A stretch of DNA of 64,000 nucleotides from Trichobilharzia szidati (GCA_944472155.2 OX235277.1:35350804-35414803); one strand, 5' to 3'; shown: positions 38,237-50,897, counted from the first letter of the stretch. The notes: generated by a model not told the origin, from the letters alone. Made by a program: numbers and translations.

Positions 38237-38347
38237 CTACAGTATAAAACCAACACAATAACAAAATCTTATATGAAAATGCTTTAACAGTGAGAACTCA
38301 ATATCATAAAACAACGAGACGGCCATCAGCAAAAACAAGAATAACAT
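38237..38347 (-). CDS. Candidate signal-peptide first exon (block 2)
   Basis: ATG-led hydrophobic frame identical to that of block 1 (21,867-21,977). Confidence 0.35.
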   Translation of the reverse strand: MLFLFLLMAVSLFYDIEFSLLKHFHIRFCYCVGFIL

Positions 38348-38385
38348 GGGAAGGCCTATGTCACGAAAGTCGGAAGAACCTCAAA

Positions 38386-39000
38386 TACTTCAATCCATGA
38401 GGGCCACAACCAATGAGTCACATGTCTTCCCACCTCATCCACTCAACATATGTGCGTGTGCGTGTGCCATTGTGGATTTCACTCTGACACTTTGAAGGCG
38501 TGCATGACACCAGTGATTGTGAGTGTTGTCTGTAGTCAAGTGGTGTTCGCATTTCAGGGGTGATACTGGCTGTAGTACTGTGTGTTTGTGCATGAGTGAG
38601 TCTGTCTGTGTGTGTTCGTTTCCTTGTGAGTGTTTGTGTACAGTGACCGGTGTTATGCACCTAATCGAAAGCGAGTGTGAGTGTGTGTGTCTGGGAGTGT
38701 GAAATATACTCACTTGACGACGCCGGTACGATTTCCTCCTCCTCGATTATCTCAGCCTTTGGGGATTCTGAAAAAGAAAGCAGTGTGGCAAGTGTAGTGA
38801 GTGAGTCGGCGGCGTGTCAGTCAAAATGCACTACACTCTTCCTCATCGTGACAACAGAGATGACGACAGGTGAATGAATGTCAAGCCTGTCTGACATTTG
38901 TTGATGGCGATTTCGGCCGAGATGTGAGGTGTTGGCGAGTGATGATTCAGTGAGTATGATCGCCCACTCACATTTCATACAACAAACACGTACACTCGGA
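38386..39000. repeat. Single diverged tandem unit between blocks 2 and 3
   Basis: About 615 bp of the array unit, truncated before the CA-rich part. The microsatellite is short, and the stretch right of it has private insertions (cgaaagcgagtgtgagtgtgtgtgtctgg). Confidence 0.9.
38714..38767 (-). CDS. Acidic 18-residue repeat exon, copy 29 (altered donor)
   Basis: The last exon base is A instead of G, so the donor context becomes CAA|GTGAGT. Splicing to another 54-bp exon would then give Lys (AAA) instead of Glu (GAA) at the junction. The rest of the peptide is unchanged. Confidence 0.65.
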
Positions 39001-40462
39001 GAGAGTTTGACTGTTACGTTCTGTGTTAATTGTGATATTCTCTTTGTGGGGCACATTGCACTTTTCTTATTTTCTTGTCTACAATTTCTGTTTATCTGTG
39101 TCTCTTTTTTTGTCGTTTCTTCTTTCCTTGTCGAGGTTTTTCACTTACTCGCCCACCTTTACTTTCTGTATTTCGTTTTGTTGGGCATGTTTTGTGGAAT
39201 TTTCTCTTATCAATTACCAGTTAGTTACTGTCTTCCGGTTTCAATTTTGTAATTTCTCTTCACTTCCCTGTGCAGTCTTTGTTTTCAACTCGTTTCGATT
39301 TATTCTGCTTTCATTTTGTGTGCTCCGTGAAATCGTATTGGAATAGCTTTATTCATTCTGTAATCTGTGAAGTCGTATCTCTGGTCTCCCCTGTCTTAGT
39401 CCTATGCAACATTACTATAATCGTCTCGCGGCATAATTTCATACACAACACCTTGACTATTGCTCACGACAAATTTTTCCAGTATTTTGTCAACTGACGT
39501 TTTCACTCTTCCTTCTCTTTTCCTCTATCAGATTGCTAGGTTCAGAATTCCCTCATGGTTGTTTTCGTCTCGTCCTAACTGTCACTTCTCGCCGACTTTT
39601 CTCACATTTTCTAGCCTCGTTCTATTCTCGTGGCCGCTATTTGTGGTGCTTTTCACTCTTACTCTGTTTGACATTACATTTGTTGTCTGTGGAACTTCAA
39701 CTATCTATCCACAAAATTGACTGTTTGCTATTCAGCCACTCCGACTCTGTCCAACTTCTGACAAATCGCGATTGATGTACATCACAACCACCAACCAAAG
39801 ACGTAGGCCAGTATCTGTTCTTCCTTACGTGACTTGGCGGACCACACTCGTCACAACATCTCAATACCACTCCAGAACTTCCAGTGTAGAGCCAGTCGGT
39901 AGTGAGCATCAGATTCATTGTGGAGTTTCGGCTTGTGGGATTTTGACGTATTGCATGTGTGACCACTAGTCGACATCAATTAGAGGAGGATTGAAGAACG
40001 TGCGAGAGCAGAAACCAGAAGTCCCTCAGTCGACCCCTGGTGAGTTCGTACTAATGAAGAGCGTCAAACTAGGAGGAAACAGCTGTCCACTACTCCCAGG
40101 TTTCCCAACGGTTCCTCGAGTGATGACAACCAGCGATCAGTCCTGTGACCAATCAAATACCTGCGAACCAACACTTATTCCTTTTTCAATATGTCACCTT
40201 TATCTCCGTTTCCATGTCTAGTTATTCTGTCTGTGCATTTGGTTTCTCAGTGGTGATCGTTACAATCGACTTCATTTTTGAGAGATGCCCACCATTTTCG
40301 CATGAGTGCATTGATTATGTACACACCAGGGAAAATCAATCTGTTGTGCTGTAGTCGACAAAATTACGTGTCATGCACACTAACTAACTATATCATAGAT
40401 AATGTTAGCATTGAAATAATTTAGGTTTCACACACAATTTTGTTAATTATTGAATCAGTTAC

Positions 40463-40711
40463 CTAGAGTCGGAAGAGAGAATCTTTCTTCATGGAGAACT
40501 GCCAAAATGATGACAACGTCCTTCGAGTTTCTTATTTTCGTAGGTACTGCACTTTCAATAGGAACAATGGTCATTTCCAGAGATTCATCAGCTTGTCCTT
40601 CGAATATGATAACACTGTCACTGGGATGGCACGGAGAACCTTCCAACGTCCATTTCACCAATTGATTTCTATTTGACAACGGTTCGAATTCAACCTTTGC
40701 AACTCTCGGAA
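40463..40711 (-). CDS. 249-bp symmetric exon, possible FN3-like fold (block 3)
   Basis: Peptide identical to the block 1 and 2 copies. Confidence 0.78.
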
Positions 40712-41606
40712 CTGACAGAGAAAAGAAAATCGTGAACATTCACAAGGCGATAGGGTGCACGGTGGAGATTGTGTGAATGAATGCAAATAATTAGAGTTAT
40801 TAGTGATTTAGTAGGAATGTGAAAAGAAAGTGTCGATGAATCACGATGCTTTCACCACTTGTAAAGTATCGAAATATCAGCTAGGACTTCGGGCTTTCTA
40901 AAGTCAATAATTTTTAGTCATCTGATTCACTTGCACCAAAATAAGTTTCATCCTGTTGTCTTTTGTTCAGTATCCTCATGATTTATTCGGAAGAAGAATA
41001 ACTACGGTGAACAATGGTTTTCAATGAACTCTCCCTCAGGTTATTCAATGATAAATCCACTCATTCTAGCAGACAATACTGTCAGTAACGGGGAACTGGA
41101 ATTAATCACAAAATGTTCTGAGTGGTGCACACACAAGACGGATCGGTAGTAGTGGTCAGTGAGTTCCGATCACCATCTCGAATACGTGTGGTCAATGAGA
41201 AAATGCGACAGAATGAAGTTGAATAATTCAGTGATGTGAATATTTACGTAGCCAACAAAAGCGCAGTCTTCAAAGGTGTCTGTAGTCAGTGATGTGTGAG
41301 ACAATATGAATACTACAGGCAAATAGACCAACAAATGCGATAAACTGGACAACAATATTGATGAAAAAATAACGACGGGCTGGTGTCAACTCAAACGTCC
41401 TATCAGCACACGTTCATCAGGCAGGACTGAATTAAATCAAGTGGAATGAACACCATTGTGGAAATATAATATCAAGTTTGAGAAGCATTGCGCCAACCTG
41501 AGGTTTCTAAACTGCAGAAGGTCTCAAATAAACATCTGTAAATAAAACACAGGAGAGAAAGTGAAGACGTGCTTCAGGAATTTTAAATGCCAACGTTGTC
41601 CATGGT

Positions 41607-42622
41607 AGACAAAGCGGTTGGGCATACTCCCTCTGTATACGGCGATCGGGTCTCCTAGCACTGGTTGCTACCGTTTCAGCTACTGATGGAAGACGTAGTC
41701 GAGGTCATCTGGACAGATTGCTAGGAAGGCGTAGCTGACGGACAACGTCTCTTATGATTCCATTCAATGTCCAGTATCTGCTGGGTGGGTCTAGACTACA
41801 CTGTTCACGCATTCGATTTAGGGGAGGATGCTGACAAAATGCAGAGTCTTCTGAACACCTTGAGCAGCAATCTTCGTATGTTTGGCATGCGAGTCGCCCC
41901 TGTAAAGTGTAAGATGCTGCTACAGGACTGGACTACGTAAACTCCTAGCTTAGTGATAGGGAGTGAAGTGATAGAACATGTTGACCACTTCACCTATTTG
42001 GGAAGTTGTATCAGCACCAACAGATTGATTGGTGACGAAATCTCAGCACGGATCCAAAATGCTCGGGCTGCTTTCGCTAGCTTACACCGTCTCTGGCGTA
42101 GGCGTGACATCCGGCTATCAACCAAGGAACGTGTGTACTGCTCAGCAGTTCGCTCCGTCCTTCTCTATGGCTCTGAAACATGGCCAATACGAGTTGAAAA
42201 CATGAAAATGTTGTCTGTTTCTGATCATAGATGTTTACGATCTCTTTCTCACGTTAGGTGGCACAATAAAGTAAGTAATGTCGACGTTAGGCGTAGAGTG
42301 TTGGGCAAAGAGTGAGAATCAGTCGACGAGGCTATAAAGTTACATAGATTGAGATGGCCAAGTCACGTGCTTTGCATGCCTAACCATCGCCTCCCCCGAC
42401 GGGCATTACCAGCTGATATAGGTGCAGGTTGGAAAAGAGTAAGTGGTGGTAAAACAAAAACGTGGCATCAATCCATGAAATCCCTGACAGTTAAACTGAG
42501 TCAGGTAGGGAGATGCAGACTTCCGGGTTGGGGCTTGCCTTCGGGACTCTAAGAATCAATGGCTGGAGACAATAGGTGACATGGCTCAAAATCGTTGTCA
42601 ATGGCTTACGCAGATGTATTCA
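41607..42622 (+). mobile_element. RTE-like LINE 3' fragment, block 3
   Basis: Has the same stop as block 2 (ctacgtaaact) and a second one (gagtgagaatcag) that splits the remaining frame into 41,953-42,315 and 42,349-42,552. Confidence 0.85.
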
Positions 42623-42724
42623 GTCTCTGCAATCTTTCATATTCCTTTCTACCATTACTCATTCTGTTTCACTCCTATACTTATCAAAACTATACTGATT
42701 CTCTTCACTCATCTTCTTGTCTAC

Positions 42725-42834
42725 CTTTGTGTGCTGTTTGAAATGTGGCAACTCGAACTGCTGCACTTCGGTGCCAAGTTCTATGTTGAATCCAGCAGCA
42801 GCAGCAGCAGCAGCAGCGACTTCCTCTTCAGCCG
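42725..42834 (-). CDS. Poly-alanine exon candidate (block 3)
   Basis: 110-bp version with eight alanines. The exon start reads A-E-E-E-V instead of T-E-E-E-V (gccgctg for gtgactg), a change shared with block 4. Confidence 0.45.
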
Positions 42835-42919
42835 CTGACGCAGCTACAGACTCCACTATTTTCTAGTACCTATGGACTCTGGAATGTTCATGAAAGTTTG
42901 CAGCACAAAATGTACTCAC

Positions 42920-43192
42920 CTCGTTCGTATATCAGACTCCTCCTTGCCTCCTCATAGTGACCAAAGTAGCCTGACGTCTTTGCAATTATATGATAATTTT
43001 CAGGTATGCATGATTGCCCAATTACATTGAATTCTGATTGATTAACCAAGGGGAGATCCAAAGTATCATCAAAGGCCCAGTCTACTTCCCGTTCCAAAAT
43101 CAGCTTTGAAATGCCTTTCTCATCAAATCGATTCCATCCGAATACCAGGGAGTCTGTCTTCTCCTGAAGAAGCCTGAATGTTGTACGTTTCC
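42920..43192 (-). CDS. 273-bp symmetric exon (block 3)
   Basis: Peptide identical to the other three blocks. One base differs next to the acceptor (TTGATTTTTCCAG). Confidence 0.8.
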
Positions 43193-43463
43193 CTGGAAAA
43201 ATCAATTGCACAAAAATGTGTTACTGACAATCGACAATTTCCACTTCAAACAAGGAACCTTTATTCACTACACTGTTGTCAGATTCACTCAAATCTGCTG
43301 GCTTCAAATACAGTCGAGATGAATTCAATAGCTACTGATCTACAGGTTGAGTGATGCCAACAAGTCAGAGGAAACTTTCACCGGCTTCCATAGTTACAGT
43401 GACTTGGTAGTGAAGTTCAATTCAGCTCTTCACCATTTAAAAATACCCACTGTGTCATATAGA

Positions 43464-44628
43464 GGAGAAGGCGTTCGGCGAAGAGTGAATATCTTCAGCC
43501 ATGTGGTTAGGACTCTCGCCGACCATGCACGTTGTCCGGGGTTCGATCCCCTGCCGGCGCACACCCGATATCTATGGTCGGCCTGGGCTACCGATATTCA
43601 TGCTGAAAATTCCATACTTGTACTGAAAATGCGATGTGGAATCAAGCTGTAAATCAGAATTTAAATTAAACTAAATTATTCTTAAGCTGCACAATAGCAT
43701 ATGTATAGTGCATATTCTAAGCAGCGAAAGCAATATTCGTGAGGAAGTGTGATCAACACTGAAGATTTCAGATGAGGCATTACGTAGTGTGGAATGCGTG
43801 AATTCGGTGGAGACCAAAACCAAATGGAATAAGTCAATTGAGTGATGCAATATAGCTGAAGGGGTTGAGTATCATTCAACTCGCATGGAACCAGCGTCAG
43901 GTTTCGATTGCAATGTACATTCACCAATTCACATGATCCTGGGGAGATGGGAATGTCGGTCGCAGCCAGTGTTCGCTATCCAAATGCACCATCGAACACT
44001 CACCTTCATGATTTCTGAGAGGAGAGGAGAGATTCCCTCGCCACTTATTTATCCCAGCACTCTTGATGCGATCAGAACATAAGGCACACCAGGTAAATAA
44101 CTTTAAAAGTATTCACCTATTACGTGGTGATCTTACTGAAAGTGTGCCAATCAAACTTCTTCAGACTCCAGAAGCAACGACAGCTCACACGTGGAATCCT
44201 GAACTCTGCATGCAAAGGAATACTGTTCAGTCCCAAATCTACACTGGACCAGATCTATCTCAACACTGGATAAGTAACTCCTGTGTTGTTTGCTTCCGAA
44301 TTCAATTATATTCTCCCACCACCATCTACTAAATTTTCACTCATTATCACCACTGCTGCTAATGTGACATCCGTTCAATTTCAGTTGCTTGATACTCAAC
44401 CCCTTCAGCTATATTGCATCACTCATTTGACTTGATCCATTTGGTTTTGGTCTCCACCGAATTCACGCATTCCACACTACGTAATGCGTCATCTGAAATC
44501 TTCAATGTTGATCACACTTCCTCACGAATAGTGCTTTCGCTGCTTAGAATATGCACTATACATATGCTATTGTGCAGCTTGAGAATAACATGGCTGGAGA
44601 TATTCACTCTTCGCCGAACGCCTTCTCT
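43464..44628. repeat. Inverted repeat, left arm split by a SINE (block 3)
   Basis: Left arm 43,464-43,873, including the SINE at 43,504-43,674; right arm about 44,391-44,628. Confidence 0.85.
43504..43674 (+). mobile_element. tRNA-derived SINE (5' truncated)
   Basis: Comparison with blocks 1, 2 and 4 shows a clean insertion in the sequence ccatgttattctcaagc. It contains the pol III B-box GGTTCGATCCC in a C-rich/G-rich T-arm, the CCGGCGCACACCCGATATC segment, a body ending in AATCAAGCTGTAAATC and an A/T-rich tail. The A-box part is missing. The family is the same as at 45,812, 59,259 and 60,757. Confidence 0.85.
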
Positions 44629-45468
44629 TGCATTTACTATTCGAATCACACAATCAGTTTGAAAAGCAATACCACTTGAAATGTGTCCGAAAACAGATTG
44701 ATTCTGTCACAATCTGCCATTGAAATAAACAACAAAGTGAAACTTGCTGTAGTCGACACTGATTCAACCAGATTTATCAATCCATTCCTACATAATTAAT
44801 AATTCAACTGTCTTTTCTCAAGTGGTAGGCATCCACATGTGTGGTGAGCATACTCAAGCAGCACAACACTGCTACAGATTATGGTGCAATGTTTTGTGTT
44901 TTGTTTGACGTCAAGGGAGAACAAATCGCACCAGAATCTGAAGTGAACATGATGTCTACCAAGTCTGGCAATGCAACCTGTTAACAAGTGCATTTCTGCA
45001 TTCTCTTGTGTTTCGAGTGGAACATACTGACTGAAGCTGGAGCTATGGGGAATCATTAACAGTGGCATATTCACCTGGTTGGGGTAGCCAGTCCTACACT
45101 TAAGCGTTCCTCTTTAACTGGCGCACCACAGGATGATGACCGAGGTTTAGGAGTGCATGATTAGCGAACGTTCTACCAGTGAACCATTCACGCGAGGTCA
45201 GTTCCCTGGGAGGCCATGTACGCACGAAACCTGGGCTTTCCACTTCTCACCAAACAACTTCTTCTAGTCGTAAACTAAACCAGTAGTATCATACCAGGTT
45301 TCATTTATTGTTACATGAAACAACGCCCGCCAAGTGTGCTCCAGTTAAATCACAAACATCTCACATACACGCTATCAAATAATGAGCAAACCAATGTCTT
45401 TTTCGAAATCAAAATACACTCAAATTATGCAAACTTTGATGACAAATATCAAAATACAGAAGACTTAC

Positions 45469-45537
45469 CTCTTTGTGCATTGCCTTCGAGATATTGAGGA
45501 CTGAAACTGTCAACTCCCTGTTGTGCCAGTAGAGTGG
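45469..45537 (-). CDS. 69-bp symmetric exon (block 3)
   Basis: Sequence and splice sites identical to the block 1 copy. Confidence 0.6.
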
Positions 45538-45811
45538 CTATTAAAGCAGACAAAAGCAATGCCTCACAATGTTCACAGTGACTAACGAGTTTCTAATTTC
45601 CATCGAAAATAATTCTTGAAATGTCACCACAAAGCATATAGGATAATGAATCAAATGCAACTGGATAGCCATTTCAAACAAGACGACCGTTATTGGTCAG
45701 CTTTCATTGCAGTCCGTTCTCAACTATTTCATCGTCTGGGAAGTGACCGATATCGTGTGTCTAGTGCTTGTGTTTATTCTCAATTGAACTCAATCATTCA
45801 AGTTGTCAATA

Positions 45812-45989
45812 TTTATTTTTTTATTTTATTTTTGGTTACAGCTTGATGCCACATGGTATTTTCAGTACAAGTATGGCATTTTCAGCCCAATTTTCGCAGG
45901 CCGTCCATAGATATCGGGTGTGCGTCGGCAGGGGATCGAACTCCGGACCATGTGCATGGTCGGCGAGAGTCCCAACCACTGTGCCACCG
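45812..45989 (-). mobile_element. tRNA-derived SINE, minus orientation
   Basis: Inserted in the sequence gtcaatatgcgttgg that is uninterrupted in the other blocks. Read on the minus strand it has the full tRNA-like head (CGGTGGCACAGTGGTTGGG, A-box-like), the B-box GAGTTCGATCC, the body, and a tail of A/T-rich repeats. It has split the SEIRLAVEFQR frame. Confidence 0.85.
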
Positions 45990-46098
45990 ATGCGTTGGAA
46001 CTCTACAGCAAGGCGAATCTCACTCCCTAGATACAATTCATGTCTCATTTGAGGCTTGAGCTCGCGTCAGTAGCCCATTCCACAGTCAATCACCTTAC

Positions 46099-46170
46099 CA
46101 ATCAGCAATTCGGGCTCACGATTGACATTCTCTAAGAGACTACTCGATGTATTCAGATGCAATGTGACAT
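46099..46170 (-). CDS. 72-bp symmetric exon (block 3)
   Basis: Phase 1-1. The middle reads SSLLENVNRE. The upstream 99-bp alternative is closed by TAA as in block 2. Confidence 0.6.
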
Positions 46171-46509
46171 CTAGGTGCAAAGCTTACAACCGATTGTCTG
46201 CGTCCACCTCAGAGAAGAAACTATGAGGCGTCTAAACTTGCACACCCAGGAGTCAGTCGAAGCAGGCAGTTGAGGTTAATGCTCATCTGGAAGTGTTAAT
46301 ACTGTCTTTCGCCACATCCGAGTATAAAACTCAGATATTAGTTTACGGGTATGAATGTGCTTCGGAATATTTAAATTCACAAGGAAAAATACAGTATAGA
46401 ACCATCCTATAATCAATACCTAATTTGAAAATACGTTCATCGCGAGAACTCAATACCATACAACATCGTGACCACTATCAGCGAACACAAGAATAACAAG
46501 GAAAGGCCG

Positions 46510-47092
46510 ACGTCACGACAGTCGGATGACCCTCAACTACTTCAATCCATGAGCGCCACAACCAATGAGTCACATGTCTTCCCACCTCATCCACTCAACA
46601 TATGTGCGTGTGTGTGCGTCATTGTGGATTTCACTCTGACACTTTGAAGGCGTGCATGACACCAGTGATTGTGAGTGTTGTCTGTAGTCAAGTGGTGTGC
46701 ATATTTCAGGGTGGAGTACTGTGTGTTTGTGAATGAATGTGTCTGTGTGTGTGGACAGTGACCGGTGTTATGCACGGAATCGAGTGTGAGTGTGAAATAT
46801 ACTCACCTGTCGACGCCGGTACGATTTCCTCCTCCTCGATTATCGCAGCCTTTGGGGATTCTGAAAAAGAAAGCAGTGTGGCAAGTGTAGTGAATGAGTC
46901 GGCGGCGTGTCAATCAATATACACTACACTCTTCCTCATCGTGACAACAGAGATGACGACAGGTGAATGAATGTCAAGCCTGTCTGACATTTGTTGATGG
47001 CGATTTCGGCCGAGATGTGAGGAGTTAGCGAGTGATGATTCAGTGAGTATCATCGCCCACTCACATTTCATACAACAAACACGTACACTCGG
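46510..47092. repeat. Single diverged tandem unit between blocks 3 and 4
   Basis: About 580 bp of the array unit, lacking the CA-rich part. It shares markers with the unit of copy 13 in array 1 (gtcggcggcg, gaggagttagcg, attatcgcagcc), although the two are 36 kb apart. Confidence 0.9.
46807..46860 (-). CDS. Acidic 18-residue repeat exon, copy 30 (E6A, S18T)
   Basis: Combines the two changes found singly in array 1 (copy 13 and copies 7/11/12/15). The splice sites are intact. Confidence 0.7.
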
Positions 47093-48522
47093 AGAGAATT
47101 TGCTTGTCGCGTTGTGGTTTACTTGTGATATTCTCTTTGTGGTGCACTTTTCCTATTTTCTTGTCTAGGATTTTTGTTTTTCTGTGCTGCTCTTCTTCTG
47201 GTTCCTTCTTTCCTTGTTGACAATTTACACTTACTCGTCTATCTTTACTTTCTGTAGTTTATTTTGTTGGGCATGTTTTGTGGAATTTTCTCCTATCGAT
47301 TACCAGTTAGTTACCGTATTGCGGTTTCAACTTTGTAATTTCACTTCACCTCCCTGTACAGTCTTTGTTTTCACGTCATTCTGATTTATTCTGATTACTT
47401 TTTGTGTGGTTGGTGAAATCGTATTGGAATTGCTTTATTTATTCTGTAATCTGTGAAGTCGTATCTCTGGTCTCCCCTGTCTTATTCCTATGCAACATTA
47501 CTATAATCGTCTCGCGGCATAATTTCTTACACAACACCTTGACTATTGCTCACGACAAATTTTTCCAGTATTTTTTCAGCTGACGTTTTCACTCTTCCTT
47601 CTCTTTTCCTCTATCAGATTGCTAGGTTCAGAATTCCCTCATGGTTGTTTTCGTCCCGTCCTAACTGTCACTTCTCACCGACGTTTCTCACATTCAATAG
47701 CCTCGTTCTATTCTCGTGGCCGCTATTTGTGGTGCTTTTCACTCTTACTCTGTTTGACATTACATTTGTTGTCTGTGGAACTTCAACTATCTATCCACAG
47801 AATTGACTGTTTGCTATTCATCCACTCCGAATCTGTCCAACTTCTGACAAATCGCGATTGATGTACATCACAACCACCAACCAAAGACGTAGGCCAGTAT
47901 CTGTTCTTCCTTACGTGACTTGGCGGACCACACTCGTCACAACATCTCAATACCACTCCAGAACTTCCAGTGTAGAGCCAGTCGGTAGTGAGCATCAGAT
48001 TAATTGTGGAGTTTCGGCTTGTAGGATTTTGACGTATTGCATGTGTGACCACTAGTCGACATCAATTAGAGGAGGATTGAAGAACGTGTGAGTGCAGAAA
48101 CCAGAAGTCCCTCGGTCGACCCCTGGTGAGTTCGTACTAATGAAGAGTGTCAAACTAGGAGGATACAGCTGTTCGTCGAGTGATGACAACCAGCGATCAG
48201 TCCTGTAACCAATCAAATACCTGTGAACCAACACTTATTCCTTTTTCAATATGTCACCTTTATCTCCGTTTCCATGTCTAGTTATTCTGTCTGTGCATTC
48301 GGTTTCTCAGTGGTGATCGTTACAATCGACTTCATTTTTGAGAGATGCCCACCATTTTCGCATGAGTGCATTGATTATGTACACACCAGGGAAAATCATT
48401 CTATTGTGCTGTAGTCGACAAAATTACGTGTCATGCACACTAACTAACTATATCATAGATAATGTTAGCATTGAAATAATTTAGGTTTCACACACAATTT
48501 TGTTAATTATTGAATCAGTTAC

Positions 48523-48771
48523 CTAGAGTCGGCAGAGAGAATCTTTCTTCATGGAGAACTGCCAAAATGATGACAACGTCCTTCGAGTTTCTTATTTTCG
48601 TAGGTACTGCACTTTCAATAGGAACAATGGTCATTTCCAGAGATTCATCAGCTAGTCCTTCGAATATGATAACACTGTCACTGGAATGGCACGGAGAACC
48701 TTCCAACGTCCATTTCACCAATTGATTTCTATTTGACAACGGTTCGAATTCAACCTTTGCAACTCTCGGAA
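48523..48771 (-). CDS. 249-bp symmetric exon, possible FN3-like fold (block 4)
   Basis: Two substitutions against the other copies (CHSSDS for CHPSDS, GLADE for GQADE). Frame and splice sites are kept. Confidence 0.78.
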
Positions 48772-49670
48772 CTGACAGAGAAAAGAAAATCGTGAACATT
48801 CACAAGGCGATAGGGTGCACGGTGGAGATTGTGTGAATGAATACAAATAATTGAAGTTATTATTGATTTAGTAGGAATGTGAAAAGAAAGTGTCGATGAA
48901 TCACGATGCTTTCACCACTTGTAAAGTATCGAAATATCAGCTAGGACTTCAGGCTTTCTAAAGTCAATAATTTTTAGTCATCTGTTTCACTTGTACCAAA
49001 ATAAGTTTCATCCTGGTGTCTTTTGTTCAGTATCCTCATAATTTATTCGGAAGAAGAATCACTACGGTGAACAATGGTTTTCAATGAACTCTTCCTCAGA
49101 TTATTCAATGATAAATCCACTCATTCTAGCAGACAATACTGTCAGTAACAGTGAACTGGAATTAATCACAAAATGTTCTGAGTAGTGCACACACAAGACG
49201 GATTGATAGTAGTGGTCAGTGAGTTCCGATCACCATCTCGAACACGTGTGGCCAATGAGAAAATGCGACAGAATGAAGTTGAATAATTCAGTGATGTGAA
49301 TATTTACGTAGCCAACAAAAGCGCAGTCTTCAAAGGTGTCTGTAGTCAGTGATGTGTGAGACAATATGAATACTACAGGCAAATAGACCAAGAAATGCGA
49401 TGAACTGGACAACAATATTGATGAAAAAATAACGACGGGCTGGTGTCAACTCAAACGTCCTATCAGCACACGTTCATCAGGCAAGACTGAATTAAATCAA
49501 GTGGAATGAACACCATTGTGTAAATATAATATCAAGTTTGAGAAGCATTGCGCCAACCTGAGGTTTCTAAGCTGTAGAAGGTCTCAAATAAACATCTGTA
49601 AATAAAACACAGGAGAAAAAGGGAGAACGTGGTTCAGGAAATTTAAATGCCAACGTTGGCCATGATAGAC

Positions 49671-50688
49671 AAAGCGGTTGGGCATACTCCCTCTGTATAC
49701 GGCGATCGGGTCTCCTAGCACTCATTGCTACCGTTTCAGCTACTGATGGAAGACGTAGTCGAGGTCATCTGGACAGACTGCTAGGAAGGCGTAGCTGACC
49801 GACAACGTCTCTTATGATTCCATTCAATGCCCAGTATCTGCTGGGTGGGTCTAGACTACACTGTTCATGCATTCGATTTAGGGGAGGATGCTGACAAAAT
49901 GCAGAGTCTTCTGAACACCTTGAGCAGCAATCTTCGTATGTTTGGTATGTGATTCGCCCCTGTAAAATGTAAGATGCTGCTACAGGACTGGACTACGTCA
50001 ACTCCTAGCTTAGTGATAGGGAGTGAAGTGATAGAACATGTTGACCACTTCATCTATTTGGGAAGTTGTATCAGCACCAACGGATTGATTGGTGACGAAA
50101 TCTCAGCACAGATCCCAAAAGCTCGGGTTGCTTTCGCTAGCTTACACCGTCTCTAACGTAGGCGTGACATCCGGCTATCAACCAAGGGACGTGTGTACTG
50201 CTCAGCAGTTCGCTCCGTCCTTCTCTATGGCTCTGAAACATGGCCAATACGAGTTGAAGACATGGAAAGTTGTCTGTTTCTGATCATAGATGTTTACGAT
50301 CTCTTTCTCACGTTAGGTGGCACAATAAAGTAAGTAATGTTGACGTTAGGCGTAGAGTGTTGGGCAAAGAGGGAAAATCAATCGACGAGGCTATAAAGTT
50401 ACATAGATTGAGATGGCTAGGTCACATGCTGTACATGCCTAACCATCGCCTCCCGCGATGGGCATTAATTACTAGCTGATATAGCTGCAGGTTGGAAAAG
50501 AGTAAGTGGTGGCCAAACAAAAACATGGCATCAATCCATGAAATCCCTGACAGTTAAACTGAGTCAGGTAGGGAGGAGATGCAGACTTCCGGGTTGGGGC
50601 TTGCCTTCGGGACTCTAAGAATCATTGGCTGGAGACAATAGGTGACATGGCTCAAAATCGTTGTCAATGGCTTATGCAGATGTATTCA
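49671..50688 (+). mobile_element. RTE-like LINE 3' fragment, block 4
   Basis: The most decayed copy: a stop in CGTCTCTAACGTAGG, a frameshift at gacatggaaagttgtc, and a small insertion at gcattaattactagc. Confidence 0.85.
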
Positions 50689-50790
50689 GTCTCTGCAATC
50701 TTTCATATTCCTTTCTACCATTACTCATTCTATTTCACTCCTATACTTATCAAAACTATACTGATTCTCTTCACTCATCTTCTTGTCTAC

Positions 50791-50897
50791 CTTTGTGTGC
50801 TGTTTGAAATGTGGCAACTCGAACTGCTGCACTTCGGTGCCAAGTTCTATGTTGAATCCAGCAGCAGCAGCAGCAGCAGCGACTTCCTCTTCAGCCG
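50791..50897 (-). CDS. Poly-alanine exon candidate (block 4)
   Basis: 107-bp version with seven alanines and the A-E-E-E-V start shared with block 3. Confidence 0.45.

Larger units (their letters stand above)
31198..38385 (-). repeat. Segmental duplication block 2 (about 7.2 kb)
   Basis: Same layout as block 1, offset by about 16,356 bp. It carries an extra 25-bp stretch at about 32,284-32,315 (CCACTACTCCCAGGTTTCCC and flank) that is shared with block 3 and absent from blocks 1 and 4. Confidence 0.9.
39001..46509 (-). repeat. Segmental duplication block 3 (about 7.5 kb)
   Basis: Same layout as the other blocks, lengthened by two SINE insertions (43,504-43,674 and 45,812-45,989). Confidence 0.9.

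Noticed and set aside
45836..46048. 70-codon minus-strand frame in block 3
   Set aside because: It is the SEIRLAVEFQR stretch running into an inserted SINE; the other blocks show the original, different continuation.
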